In this document: piece after piece, positions 1 to 11,577 of the stretch
Layout of the letters: each line of letters begins with the position of its first letter
Numbering within the stretch: the first letter of the stretch is position 1
Assembly: GCF_947623445.1 (NCBI RefSeq)
Contig: NC_135244.1
Location: 24,180,860-24,244,859 of the forward strand
Direction of reading: 5' to 3'
Source of the DNA: Clavelina lepadiformis
Taxonomy: Eukaryota; Chordata; Ascidiacea; Aplousobranchia; Clavelinidae
Length of the DNA stretch: 64,000 nt
The notes under the pieces: generated by a model
The model's input: the letters and a program-made list of their open reading frames with translations, nothing else
Databases searched by the model: none
What the model was told of the DNA's origin: nothing
Made by a program: the position numbers and the translations under genes

Positions 1-1804
1 AGATATTTTGTGAACATGACCTTGAATGACCTGAGCTTCTATCAAATCCCTGCAGCTGGGTTGCATTTTGCTCTGTGTCACCACCTAACGGCTCCGCTCG
101 ATCACATTTAAACGGGAGTGTCTACGCTCAGTTGTAACTATATTACGGAGCGAGAAGCTAAAGATGTTCGGAAACTTTCGGATAGCGGAAAAGGCGTCAA
201 AATATTTATCGCTAAATTTGGAAGTTTGTGAATTTGTTTAAACTGGGCCTTGATTTCTCACCACTCCAGCCCCAAATGCGTTTATACGAAATTTTAATCT
301 TGCCGGTGCTTAAACTGTTCATCAGGATCACAAGAACGGACATGGTTGACGACTTTGCACTGTGAGGTCACAACAACGAAGCCCTTGTTGAAGAATTGTA
401 TAGAAGTAGCGCAACTGGCAAGGCAAGACTGGACTAACTAACAAGACTGGACACTTCCAGGCATGTAACTGGCTTGCAATGTTAAAATTGTTAAATTTGG
501 GATTTTAGTTTTCAATAACTCGAGGAAGATTGTCAAAATTCTTATATAGCCTACTTTTATGATTAAAACCTGTTTTTGCTTAAACATTTTTTTACTTAAA
601 CATGATTAAAATCAGCATCTCTTCTCCCGTTGTCTACTTTGAACCTTATTACTAATTTTTTAAAGTTTTCTTTGTTTGGAAACTACCAGGCTTCTAATGC
701 ATCTGCGCTTGCAAACATAACAAGTGAAGTTCGCATCAATATTCTCACCATGATGTAGTCCCTTCGTGCGCATGCGCGTGAAGGCGATGGTCACGAAGTA
801 TTCATTGATTTAGATAAATATTTTTCCGCCAAATTTTAAAATTTGCCATTTATTATTGTGCAGGAAAAATCAACGATATCTTACACCAATAAACACACTT
901 TGAGATTTTAAACTTGTACTGACTTGCAATCATTTCTTGCATTGATAGTTCGTTGTTCACGAAGAGGAAAATTTGTTCTTGGTCACTTAAGATTTGGCGA
1001 CAAACGCGCACTGTGGTTGTGCTCTGAAGATATTTACAAAATTTACAGGAATTACATCTTTCAATTACAACAACTAAACACGAACGTAATTCAGATGGAA
1101 AGAACGCAATGCCATTGTCGTTTTCTGTCCATGTTGGTCGATACTTGCCATTCGTTGGTGACTGGATCATAGAACCCAATTGTTTTGGCACCTTTCCTAT
1201 AAAATATATGAAGTAGGGAATTATAAATTCCTATAAATTCTTATAAAATACATAAAAAAAAAAACTCTTAAAACAGAAGATATTTACAAACGATAAATGA
1301 TGCATCAAAATACTCAATCACAATCAAAATATTAAACCACACCAGATGTTATTCACTAGATTATAGAATATTTTATTCTTGCCTCACGGGATGATTTATT
1401 TAAGGATGATGATTTTATTTAACCAGACTTTGATCATAGTCACAATGATTGTGAGTTTTAATTGCGCAAGATGTCTATTTGAATTCCTAATTGTGTTGAT
1501 TGTGTGACAAATTAGTTTGTCAGCTATTGCCAGGTCATACAGACAAGTGTTTGATCACAATCACAATGTTTGTTGCAGCACAAACCGGGCTGACTCAATT
1601 TTATGACGATGACACAAAATTATGTAACACTTGCAGCAATTATTGACGACTGTTGTATGTTTGTGCTGGACAAAGATGGGCAAAGGGTTTAAAGGACGGT
1701 CACCCTCTAAGCTACGTTGTTTTTGAAACTTGGTCTCTTTTGATGATGATATGAGTGTCTATGTGTCTCAAAATACTAGTCGTTGACAGCAACCTGTCGA
1801 GTAT
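1..1804. other. AT-rich non-coding flank
   Basis: No exon, RNA gene or recognisable mobile element could be supported here. The sequence is AT-rich with short A/T runs. Open frames on both strands around 853-1191 overlap each other, lack splice context and have ordinary-looking low-complexity composition. The upstream part of the paralogue cluster's duplicated block begins just after this stretch. Confidence 0.5.
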
Positions 1805-1806
1805 TA

Positions 1807-2510
1807 GTAACGGAGCTGACAAGTTTATTACATTTATTAGTAGCTTTGCTGCAACTTGCCCAACACACTTTGCGCGAAAAACGCAAAATTTCTTGGATAA
1901 TTTATAACCATACAGAGAATGTGTTGGCATTTGTAGTGATCGATGCAACTACCTTTGCCTTTATTAGGTAACAATCCGTGTTTCATCAAATGTGGAATAA
2001 ACAATCGCAGAGCGTAGGTTGAACTCAATGCTCTGTGCCTTGCTCTCTGCTTTGCCAAAGCCACGAAGGGCGATATCGAAGTTGAATGCATTCTTATGTC
2101 CACCCAAGTCATGATGGATGAAAGTGAAAACTGTTACATGTAAGGTTGGCCAAGTGGGACAAAAAAGCAGAATCGCGGGCGCTTATCGAAGTTGAATGCA
2201 TTCTTAGGCGCTACACTTTCCATCGTCGATTATATGTCAGATTATAGTACAACAAAGTCTATAACCTAACCCAGTTGTCTACAAGACCCTATTTGCTGCC
2301 TTCCTTTATGCTGTATTTCGCTCTACCAAGACTATACTCTACCTTCCTACATATCGTTGATGCCTTATGGGGCTGCGAGATCAACTGTATCTGAAAGCGA
2401 AACACCAAACCATAGGTTACCGTGTAATGACGAATAAAGGCGTATTGTGACATCACCAGCTGTGAAGTTGGCGAGATAAGGAAAGACACAGAATTCTGCA
2501 TCTGTGTGTA
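1807..2510. repeat. Duplicated block downstream of paralogue A
   Basis: This stretch is repeated at about 6465-7260 and in part at 10998-11410. Shared anchors include the run starting gtaacggagctg, the text caacttgcccaacacac, tttgccaaag...cacgaagggcg, and ctacaagaccctattt. Each copy lies just 3' of a member of the paralogue family, so it is part of the duplicated unit and not a dispersed repeat. This copy has lost an internal piece present at 6841-6960, and an 'atcgaagttgaatgcattctta' type fragment occurs twice in it (near 2073 and 2187). Short open frames inside (for example 1837-2112) are broken differently in the other copies and are not supported as genes. Confidence 0.75.
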
Positions 2511-2671
2511 TTATTTTGATAACACAACATTCCATATACTGTATGCATTAAGCAACAAACATACGCTAAATTTCGAACACCAAGCTGGTATAGATTTATG
2601 CATTGAAAAATTTCCGTATATATTCAGGCAGAAGCAATTCTATTTTATTAGAATAAATCTTGTTTTCATGA

Positions 2672-3624
2672 CTAGGAAGAAGTGTTCGCGAATTGCAAGA
2701 ATTGGTTGGCGAAGGAATACCATTCATCTCTCTCCTTCTCGTTCTCGTAATCTTCGGCTCCCCGCAGCATGTTCATTGCCTTCGTGGCCTGATCCGCAGC
2801 TTCTTGGGTCTTGCCCTTGATGTGGTTGAAGTAAGCGAGCGTCGCAAACGCCATGGCATAGATTTTAACTTTAATCGCTTGATCTCCAAATTGAGCATCC
2901 ATTCCACTTATGGCCGACTCCAGAAATTCTAGATCTGCTTCGCTATTTTCGAGGAAACAATAGCAAGAACCCAGGTAACAAGCGCCCGCGCATTCCATCG
3001 CCGCCTTCAGTTTAAGATCCGAGCTCTTGACAGCTTTTATTCGGTCGTAGAGGTCCAGCTGGATTGGGAAGACTTGATCTTTGATTTGGTCTTTCAAGTT
3101 GCTCATAACCAACTCGTCAGCAACCTTTGCAACGACCTCGCCACAACCAACCAACATCTTCAACTTTAGTTCAGCATCGGAGATATTCTCACACAGGTTG
3201 ATCGCCCATTTCATCAGCGACAGTGACGTCAAAAACTGCTCTTTCTCATTCAGCGATTTACCGATGTTCATGACGTCTCGAACAACTACGTCACAATTGG
3301 AGCAGCTCTTTTCGGTAGCCATAGCAACGAGTTGTTGACATTCCTTATCAACGTCATCAGTCTTTCCACTTTCCAGCTTTGACTTTATCGAAGTTATCTT
3401 GCCTTGGAAGTAGTTGTCTGAAAATGAAACTTTATCGGTTAAATATCTTCACAATGGAAGATGAATTTCCATTAGAATCAAGCGGTGAAGGTGAATTCAC
3501 TTAAAAGCGTTCAGGGCAAAGTAACTGGTGTGGAGCAACTTACACTTAACCATAAACATCATATATTTGTATTAAACGAACAATACCAGCATTAGTGATT
3601 ACCTTGTGCGGCGATGGTTGTCAT
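2672..3624 (-). CDS. Paralogue A of an unrecognised ~255-aa helical protein family (intact copy)
   Basis: Two coding exons are proposed. Exon 1 is 3603-3624 (start ATG at 3624, 22 nt, donor GTAATC) and exon 2 is 2672-3417 (acceptor TTTTCAG). They join in phase 1 to give 255 aa starting MTTIAAQDNYFQGK. The protein is largely helical, with an A/L-rich amphipathic pattern that could be TPR-like. It has a CSNC pair near residue 46 and a Cys cluster in the middle (CAGACYLGSCYCF). I see no signal peptide or membrane segment and do not recognise the family. A second in-frame Met (MATEKSC) starts about 39 residues in. A poly(A) signal (tttatt on the plus strand, 2644-2649) follows the stop. It is the most complete of four tandem copies, all on the minus strand. 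The two-exon structure is supported by copy D, whose exon 1 is also 22 nt with the same phase. Confidence 0.75.
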
Positions 3625-5128
3625 TTTGATCGATTTAACCTGAAACAACAACGACCAAAATTAGGTTCAACATACGTAAGAGCGTCACACAAGACACAAC
3701 ATACCTGGGACGTTTGAGGCTTATTCTTGAAGAAACTGCTCTTTCTATCAGCGCTTTTCGTCTTTAAACACTTATCAAACAATCTCGTCGCCCGATGGTT
3801 CCTGTTGCGGTTTGACTCATTGTTACATCATAACCGAGATTGTCGCCAAAATCTTCGTCGTGCATATTATCACGTCCTCTTCATCGCTTTTATCATCCCG
3901 CCAAGATTATTTCAAAACATAAAACGGCCATTCGCTTCCTGCCCGGGTGACGTCATATAAACAGCAGCATATGGTGACATAAAGACTCGCACTGAAGCCC
4001 TCGGCCACTTTATGCTTCTGGAAGTTTCGGTAAAAAAAAATCACGATAATGATTTGGATAACTCAAAAATAGCCTACATAGCTTTTACAGTTGCTCGTCT
4101 GTTTCCAACCACGACTTGATGGTTTCCATGGTTATCACCCAGATAACCCCAGACTTGAAACTCACAGATTTACTTGACAATCTTCCTGGTTGAAAGCGAC
4201 AATCTCAAAAATTCCGCATCCAATAAGCAATCACGTGTTAAGTTCTGACCCGACTCTCTGCCCGACCTCTAGTGACGTCAGCGCGTTTCGCGTCAACCCC
4301 TCTTCGTGTCGATCCACGTCATGCTCGGGTGCATTTTGAGAACTTTTGGTACGACCGGACCTCAGGAATCAAACCCGAGCTTACGGCACGGATGATGGTT
4401 GGCGCAGGGTTGACCACCATCAAATGGGAATCGACACTGACACAATTTGCATCCGAAATCTTCACATTTTGTTTTGTTCGTCGTTAAAACTTGGCGCGGT
4501 ATGTACGGGCGTCTTACAGCAAAGTCCCACAACCCTCGTCAATGCCTCTATCGTGTATGAATGGCTGTTGTCTGTGATCCACGGTGTATTTTGAGGCAGA
4601 ATCGAAAAACAAATGTCCTCATTATCGAGAGAAAATAATATAAAAGTTTTAAAATACATTGATACAAAATAACCCTAGAGTCGATTGACTTGAAATTTTA
4701 ATCAATTTTCCCATCTAACTACCACTAGGAGTGCTGTTACGGCAAAAGTTAACCAAAACTTCATCCTTGGTGGTGAGCAGAATCCAGAACAAACGAGATC
4801 AGCCGATGCTTGTGCTCTGACCATAACAAGGCTATGCTTAAGTCACATTCGAATGACGGAATGATGCTTAATAACGGATTATGTTATTCTGACATCACAA
4901 AACATAAAGCTTACTTGTGGCATGCAGCATCTGTGTATTTTATTTTCATGACGTAATAATTGCAGCAGTAATTACGTAACAAAAATTTCGACTTCTCTGA
5001 AAACAGCAGCCACTCATGATTGACAAGTTTATCATACGACTGGTGAATGTAACGTTTACAACACAAGTAACATACTTGTAATTAATACACAAATATATGC
5101 AAGTTGCACTCTACATGCGTAACAGCAA
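3625..5128. other. Spacer between paralogues A and B
   Basis: No gene is supported. The stretch includes a perfect TGACGTCA at about 3948 and another near 4273. A third, near 3222, lies in the coding exon of copy A. Open frames at 4272-4594 on the two strands overlap each other and show no splice partners. The 3' homology seen downstream of copies A, C and D is absent downstream of copy B, so the B unit was copied without that flank or has lost it. Confidence 0.45.
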
Positions 5129-5889
5129 TTAAATGTGCTTATAGAAAAGCTTGCTTTGCGAAAGGTGCAAAAATTGACTTGATGCACCAAGCCAATTATT
5201 CTCCTCTTTTTCATTCTCATAATCTTCAGCTTTCTGCATCGCCTCCAGTGACTTTTTCGCCAGCTCCACAGCTTCTTTGTGCTTGCCCTTGCCCTGGTTG
5301 ATGTAAGCGAGAACTCCAACCGACCCGCCGTAAACTTTATACTTCACCGCGTCGTCTCCAAACTCATCATCCATTCCGCTTATGGCCGACTCCAGGAATC
5401 CTACTTCTGTTGTATAATTTTCGAGGAAACAATAGCAAGCACCCAAGTAACAAGCGCCCGCGCATTCCATCGCCGCCTTCAGTTTAAGATCCGAGCTCTT
5501 GACAGCTTTTATTCGGTCGTAGAGGTCCAGCTGGATTGGGAAGACTTGATCTTTGATTTGGTCTTTCAAGTTGCTCATAACCAACTCGTCAGCAACCTTT
5601 GCAACGACGTCGCCACAACCAACCAACCTCTTCAACTTGAGTTCAGCATCGGAGATATTCTCACACAGGTTGATCGCCCATTTCATCAGCGACAGTGACG
5701 TCGAAAGCTGCTTTTTCTCAATCAGTGATATACCGACGCTTATGACGTCTTGAACAACTACGTCACAATTGGAGCAGCTCTTTTCGGTATCCATAGCAAC
5801 GAGTTGTTGACATTCCTTGTCAACGTCATCAGTCTTTCCACTTTCCAGCTTTGATTTTATCGAAGTTATCTTTTCTCGAAAGAAATTGT
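5129..5889 (-). CDS. Paralogue B, main exon; start exon degenerate
   Basis: The main exon runs from the acceptor at 5890-5891 (TTTTCAG) to a stop at 5129. It encodes the family protein from DNFFREK onward, with an in-frame Met (MDTEKSC) at 5794. The C-terminus differs from A, C and D: it ends LSQSKLFYKHI and is five codons longer. The expected exon 1 can be recognised about 6248-6266, with donor CAAG|GTAAGA and text corresponding to IVLQ. The ATG is gone, however, and an in-frame TAG lies five codons upstream of the donor. Either translation starts at the internal Met, giving about 221 aa, or an unseen upstream exon supplies the start, or the copy is dying. The N-terminal third is nearly identical to copy C and the middle to copy A, a mosaic that suggests gene conversion. 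Confidence 0.6.
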
Positions 5890-6464
5890 CTGAAAATAAA
5901 ACTTTGACAGTTAAAGGTCTTTGTGATTCAAAATGAATTTAAATTTGACTCAGAGTTGTACAACAGTACACAGCGTTTTATGTTTTGCCAACTTTAGACT
6001 TTAGAGCAACTACCACATGACGACGTGATAGAAGCTGGCGACGGTAAAAAGTCTAAAGTTCATAACGCGTTGGTAGTCGCCCCATTAGCTAAATATTAAT
6101 GCATCTTAATACCTTTGCACTGTGGTCCAATATATATCAGTCCTTTTACACGAAACGAGAGCAACTAATACGTGACCATTTGATAATCTAATCATTTAAC
6201 AAATATTAGTCCTTTGCAAACAAACTTGAACAAACTAATTAATCTTACCTTGGAGGACGATGTAATTCTATTCTAATGATGAAGAAATCTCGAGTTGCTT
6301 GATGCTGAAAGTGACTGAAATTGCTAAACCCACAAGGTACGAGTGCTGGGTTTGGATTAGACCTTTCACAGGCTAAGGTCGTGTGTTGTTTGCGTTTTTA
6401 AGCTGGAAACTGGTAAAACATGACTTGCGCAAGTTAAAACAAACAAGCGGACACAGAACTCGCG

Positions 6465-7260
6465 GTAACGGAGCTGCCAAGTTTATTACATTTATTATAG
6501 TAGCTACGCTGCAACTTGCCCAACACACTTTGCATGAAAAACCCAAAATTTCCTGGATAATTTATAACCCTGCAGAGAATGTGTTGGCATTTGTAGTGAT
6601 GCAACTACATTTGTCTTTGTTATATAGATAACAATCCTTGTTTTATCAAATGTGGAATAACCAATCGCAGAGCGTAGGTAGAACTCATTGCTCTGTGCCT
6701 TGCTCTCTGCTTTGCCAAAGCACGAAGGGCGATATGGAAGTTGAATGCATTCTTATTTACACCCAAGTCATGATGGATGAAAGTGAAAACTGTTACATGT
6801 AAGGTATTGGGTTGGCCAAGTGGGACATAAAAGCAGAATCGCGGGCGCTTACGCAATAACAAACAGTGGAGCGGTGGGTTGGGATCGTTGTTGGCCAAAG
6901 CGGATGGGAACGTGGCGTAGGCGATAGGGATATATATAGAAGTTCGGTGTACATGTACAGGTAATACGCTTTCCATTGTGGATTACATGTCAGATTATAG
7001 TACAATCTAGCCCATAACCTAACCCACCTATATACAAGACCCTATTTACCGCCTTCCTTTATGCTGTATTTCGCTTTAGCAAGTCTATACTCTACCTTCC
7101 TACATATCGTTGATGCCTTATGGGGCTGCGAGATCAACTGTATCTGAAAACGAAACACCAAACTATAGGCTACCGCGTAATGACGAATAAAGGCGTATTG
7201 TGACATCACCAGCTGTGAAGTTGGCGAGATAAGGAAGGACAGAGAATGCCGCATCTGTGT
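6465..7260. repeat. Duplicated block downstream of paralogue C
   Basis: Second copy of the block at 1807-2510, and the fullest one. It contains the section beginning gcgggcgcttacgcaataac at 6841 that is kept in 10998-11410 but mostly lost from the first copy. It runs directly into the 3' flank of paralogue C, through the shared text ctgtatttcgcttta and gtgacatcaccagctgtgaag. Substitutions and small indels between copies show the duplication is not very recent, unlike the gene-body segments of A and B. Confidence 0.75.
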
Positions 7261-7424
7261 TTATTATTTTGATAACACAACATTCCAGATACTGTATGCA
7301 TTAAGCAACAAACGTACGCTAAATTTCGAACACCAAGCTGGTATAGATTTATGCATTGAAAATTTTCCGCATATATTCAGGCAGAAGCAATTCTATTTTA
7401 TTAAAAGAAATCTTGTTTTAATGA

Positions 7425-8170
7425 CTAGGAAGAAGTGTTCGCGAATTGCAAGAATGGGTTGGCCCATTCATACCATTCTTCTCTCTCCTTCTCGCTCTCG
7501 TAATCTTCAGCTCCCCGCAGCATGTTCAATGCCTTCGTGGCCTGATCCGCAGCTTCTTGTGTCTTGCCCTTGAAGTGGTTCATGTAAGCGAGTATCCCAA
7601 ACGCCATGGCATAGACTTTACGTTTAATCTTTTGATCTCCAAACTGAGCATCCATTCCTCTCATGGCCGACTCCAGGAATTCTAGATCTGCTTCGCTATT
7701 TTCGAGGAAACAATAGCACGCACCCAAGTAAAAAGCGCCTGTGCATTGAATCTCCGCCTTCAGTTTAAGATCCGAGCTCTTGACAGCTTTTATTCGGTCG
7801 TAGAGGTCCAGCTGGATTGGGAAGACTTGATCTTTGATTTGGTCGATCCAGTTGTTCATAAGAAACTCTTCACCAACCTTTGCAGCGACCTCGCCACAAC
7901 CAACCAACCTCTTCAACTTGAGTTCAGCATCGGAGATATTCTCACACAGGTTGATCGCCCATTTCATCAGCGACAGTGACGTCGAAAGCTGCTTTTTCTC
8001 AATCAGTGATATACCGACGCTTATGACGTCTTGAACCACTACGTCACAATTGGAGCAGCTCTTTTCGGTATCCATAGCAACGAGTTGTTGACATTCCTTG
8101 TCAACGTCATCAGTGTTTCCACTTTCCAGCTTTGACTTTATCGAAATTATCTTGCCTTGGAAGAAATTGT
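7425..8170 (-). CDS. Paralogue C, main exon; start exon not found
   Basis: The exon runs from acceptor TTTTCAG (8171-8172) to the stop at 7425. Its 746 nt match exon 2 of copy A in length. It encodes DNFFQGK... then MDTEKSC at 8075 and ends FLQFANTSS. The middle differs from A and B (GEEFLMNNWIDQ in place of ADELVMSNLKDQ), so it resembles copy D there. Its intron and 5' flank (8171-8521) are nearly identical to those of copy B, but the match stops exactly where the exon 1 donor would be (about 8521). No ATG exon is recognisable beyond. The protein may start at the internal Met (about 216 aa) or use a distant exon. A poly(A) signal (tttatt, 7397-7402) follows the stop. Confidence 0.6.
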
Positions 8171-8724
8171 CTGAAAATAAAACTTTGACGGTTAAAGGTC
8201 TTTGTGATTCAAAATGAATTTAAATTTGACTCAGAGTTGTGCAACAGTAGGCAGCGTTTTATGTTTTGCCAACTTTAGACTTTAGAGGAACTACCACATG
8301 ACGACGTGATAGAAGCTGGCGACGGTAAAAAGTCTAAAGTTCATAACGCGTTGGTAGTCGCCCCATTAGCTAAATATTAATGCATCTTAATACCTTTGCA
8401 CTGTGGTCCAATATATATCAGTCCTTTTACACGAAACGAGAGCTACTAATACGTGACCATTTGATAATCTAATCATTTAACAAATATTAGTCCTTTGCAA
8501 TCGCACATGAACAAACTAATTAGTCTTCTAAGGTCACACGAGTCTTTGTCATAGATAATCATTAACTAATTATGCAATAGGGTTCGATGATGTGGAGACT
8601 CAAGCGCACGCCTCAAAACCACTAAAAATACGATCTTTTAAAAGCAAACTAAACCGTTTTAAAACATTAATACGATTAAACAGCTTTCACTCTAATTCTT
8701 ATTTTTCTTTCGAAAGTAGACTAG

Positions 8725-8935
8725 TAATATAATTATTAGATAGATATTAGAAGATTAGTGATATAAATTTTAGATAGATATATAGATATTAGTAGATTAG
8801 TAATGTAATTGTTAGATAGATATATAGATATTAGTAGATAAGTAATGTAATTGTTAGATAGATATTAGTAGATTATTAATATAATTATTAGATATATAGA
8901 TATATAGATATTAGTAGATTAGTAAACGGTAAGGA
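8725..8935. repeat. AT-rich minisatellite
   Basis: Imperfect tandem repeats of a unit of roughly 35-45 bp are built on ttagatagatatatagatat followed by tagtagattagtaat. The array sits just upstream of the breakpoint where homology between the B and C flanks ends. It is made almost only of A, T and G on this strand. Confidence 0.75.
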
Positions 8936-10997
8936 ACCCAAACCAGCAAATAAATTTCTTTTATCTTTAAACTCATGTATTTTAGATCATCATTGAAAAA
9001 AAAAATTAACCGCCATCATGTTCCATGAACCCCACATGACGATATTTCATGATTGTTGCGTCATAGAAATCATCCTCACCTTGCGTGCAATTGTCCGCCA
9101 TTTTGATCAACTTCAAGTAAAGAATTTCAGTTCCGATAAACCGTAAATCTCTTCAAATTTAAATTATCACTTATTTTTTAGGGGCTTCTAAAATAAGCTT
9201 TAATTAAATTTACTGTTCAGCGAAATAGCCCAATAAAGATTAACATTTTATACAAATACATTCTTCATGTAATGGCCGATGATGCAGCCGATGTCAGAAC
9301 CTCATTGTCATGGCAGAGTCTACGTATAAATCAATTCTGACTCTGTCAAAACCGTTTTGATAGCACCTAATTGCGTGATCTTAACAATCTTTGGTTTGAA
9401 CGAATAAATCAATTCTCTGTCGGCAGATTATTGATAGTAACAAGCACAGGCACAAATCTACATATTATTATTACAGACAAATCCAAACAATCACAAAAAT
9501 TGCACATTTTGTGGAATTATGCCAGAATATATACTCGCCCCTCCCAAGTTTTTATCTTCACTAATCAAAACACAACTTTTTTAATCGAATTGTTTCTTAT
9601 TTTTGGAATCGACATTATTCAGAATACGACACTCGCCCACAACGGTTTCAATTCACCTCGTATGACCTTTTCGAAGACGATTATTACGTACGGTGTCGCT
9701 CAACTTGATGGTTGCTACTTCGCACCAGCGCTTAAATAGTCACAAAATGAAAATCATTCAACCGTGATTGGTGGATCGCAGAAAAGGAAAAAGGCGACAA
9801 GTGTGTGTGCGACGGCGCGTGCGTTTGTCATAAGAGGAATGAAAGCAAAGGGCAAAGGTCAATACTGAAAAAGCCGACCAATGAATCTTTGCACATCCCC
9901 AGTTGTTAAGCTGCAAAGCTACAGTGTAAACTAATTGCTTTCTAAGAAGGTTATTGCTTTTTAGTTTCTAATCTTCTTGTTAAACAAACTTCATAAACGT
10001 TTACAAAAATAACAAGCACATGGGACCTGTTCACAATGTGTTTACACGCTGCCAAAAAAGAGAGGTCACGTGCGTCAGAACAGCCGCTCGAACAACAGGT
10101 AACATAAGAGCAAGAAAATGAAATAATTGTTTTCAACTCCCTGGTTGTTGTATTTAGCAGAAGTGAAAGATTATCGAGAACTTGGTTCATCAAATTGATT
10201 TCGGCTCGTCTGTGTTTTGGCTGAATGCTTGGATCACTCGATCGATATCTATTCTATTTGCAGCCTCCCGATGAACGACTAAAACAGCCAAATTGTTCAA
10301 ACGATCCAGCGAGTGAGAAGACCCGAGGTAAGTGTTCAGGTCTTGTAATACCATTTAAAGGAGTTTTCAAACGGCAACACGGCGATTGTGACGAAGGTCC
10401 CATGCAAGACGTCACTATAGAAAATTTTTAAATGGTTCTGGTCCAGTGCACATGTGACGTTAATTTGTGAAGGTTTGTTGTTGTTATGACGTTTGTTGAG
10501 TGCAGGTCCAGGCTAAAGTTGACATTTTGTGTTGGTTCAAAATTAAGGCGTTTGGCTGTTTTTTTTTTGGAAAAAAACTTGTGTAAAAGTTGAAGCATTT
10601 GGCGTGGGAATTCCAGATACGAGAATTTGCTCAAAATACTGCATTAAGTCCTTTTATCCTACATTTCGGTTGATGCAAAAACTCAGCGAGGTGACCGGGC
10701 TTGTTTAGAAGCAAATTCAAATTGAAAAATTGTACTTTGCATTGTTTTAGATTGGGCTTCGGATGGGCCTGGACGAATGGCTGGAAGAATCTGCAATTAA
10801 GATGTCAGCAAGCTCAGTGACAGAATTCTGAATCTCTCCCGTGGTAACTCTTCTGCCTTGACATAGCATCTGAACTGGATGAATGGTCCGACAAAGTCGC
10901 TGCAAAACATGAGGACAAAAAGATTGGCTAAAGTTTTTAAAACACTCCAGCAGTGAAAACGCTTCGGAAAGATTTGAACAGCTTTGAGCCATATTTA
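8936..10997. other. Spacer between paralogues C and D
   Basis: No gene is well supported. An open frame at 9371-9739 (plus strand) lacks an ATG at its start and has no splice partner. An 81-aa minus-strand ATG frame at 10747-10992 begins a few bases from the edge of the duplicated block that starts at 10998. It could be a truncated exon but shows no family match I recognise. The rest is AT-rich non-coding sequence. Confidence 0.4.
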
Positions 10998-11410
10998 CGG
11001 GCGCTCACGCAATAACAAACAGTGGAGCGGTGGGTTGGGATCGTTGTTGGCCAAAGCGGACGGAAACGTGGCGTAGGCCTAGATAGGGATATATATAGAA
11101 GTTCAGTGTACAGGCGCTACACTTTCCATTGTGGATTATATGTCAGATTATAGTACAACCTAGCCCATAACCTAACCCAGCTGTCTACAAGACCCTATTT
11201 GCCGCCTTCCGTTATGCTGTATTTCGCTTTAGCAAGACTATACTTTACCTTCCTACATATCGTTGATGCCTTATGGGGCTGCGAGATCCACTGTATATGA
11301 AAGCGAAACACCAAACTACAGGTTACCGTGTAATGACGAATAAAGGCGTATTGTGACATCACCAGCTTTGAATTTGGCGTGATATGGAAAGACAGAGAAT
11401 TCCGCATCTG
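10998..11410. repeat. Duplicated block downstream of paralogue D (partial)
   Basis: This is the third copy of the duplicated flank. It starts abruptly at cgggcgctcacgcaataac, which is the internal position 6842 of the second copy, so the proximal half is missing. It then runs colinearly into the 3' flank of paralogue D. Confidence 0.75.
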
Positions 11411-11577
11411 TGTGTATTATTTTGATAACACAACATTCCATATACTCTATGCATTAAGCAACAAACGTACGCTAAATTTCGAAGACCAAGCTGGTTAAGA
11501 TTTATGCATTGAAAAATTTCCGCATATATTCAGGCAGAAGCAATTCTATTTTATTAGAATAAATCTTGTTTTCATGA

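Noticed and set aside
8725..8935. CRISPR-like array
   Set aside because: Repeats are contiguous with no unique spacers; this is a eukaryotic minisatellite.
9371..9739. 122-codon plus-strand open frame
   Set aside because: It begins at TTG, lacks splice context, has no recognised motif and sits in AT-rich spacer.
10747..10992. 81-aa minus-strand ATG frame beside the duplicated block
   Set aside because: No match to the paralogue family or any family I know; one exon only, and the frame could be chance. Kept as a note in the spacer entry.
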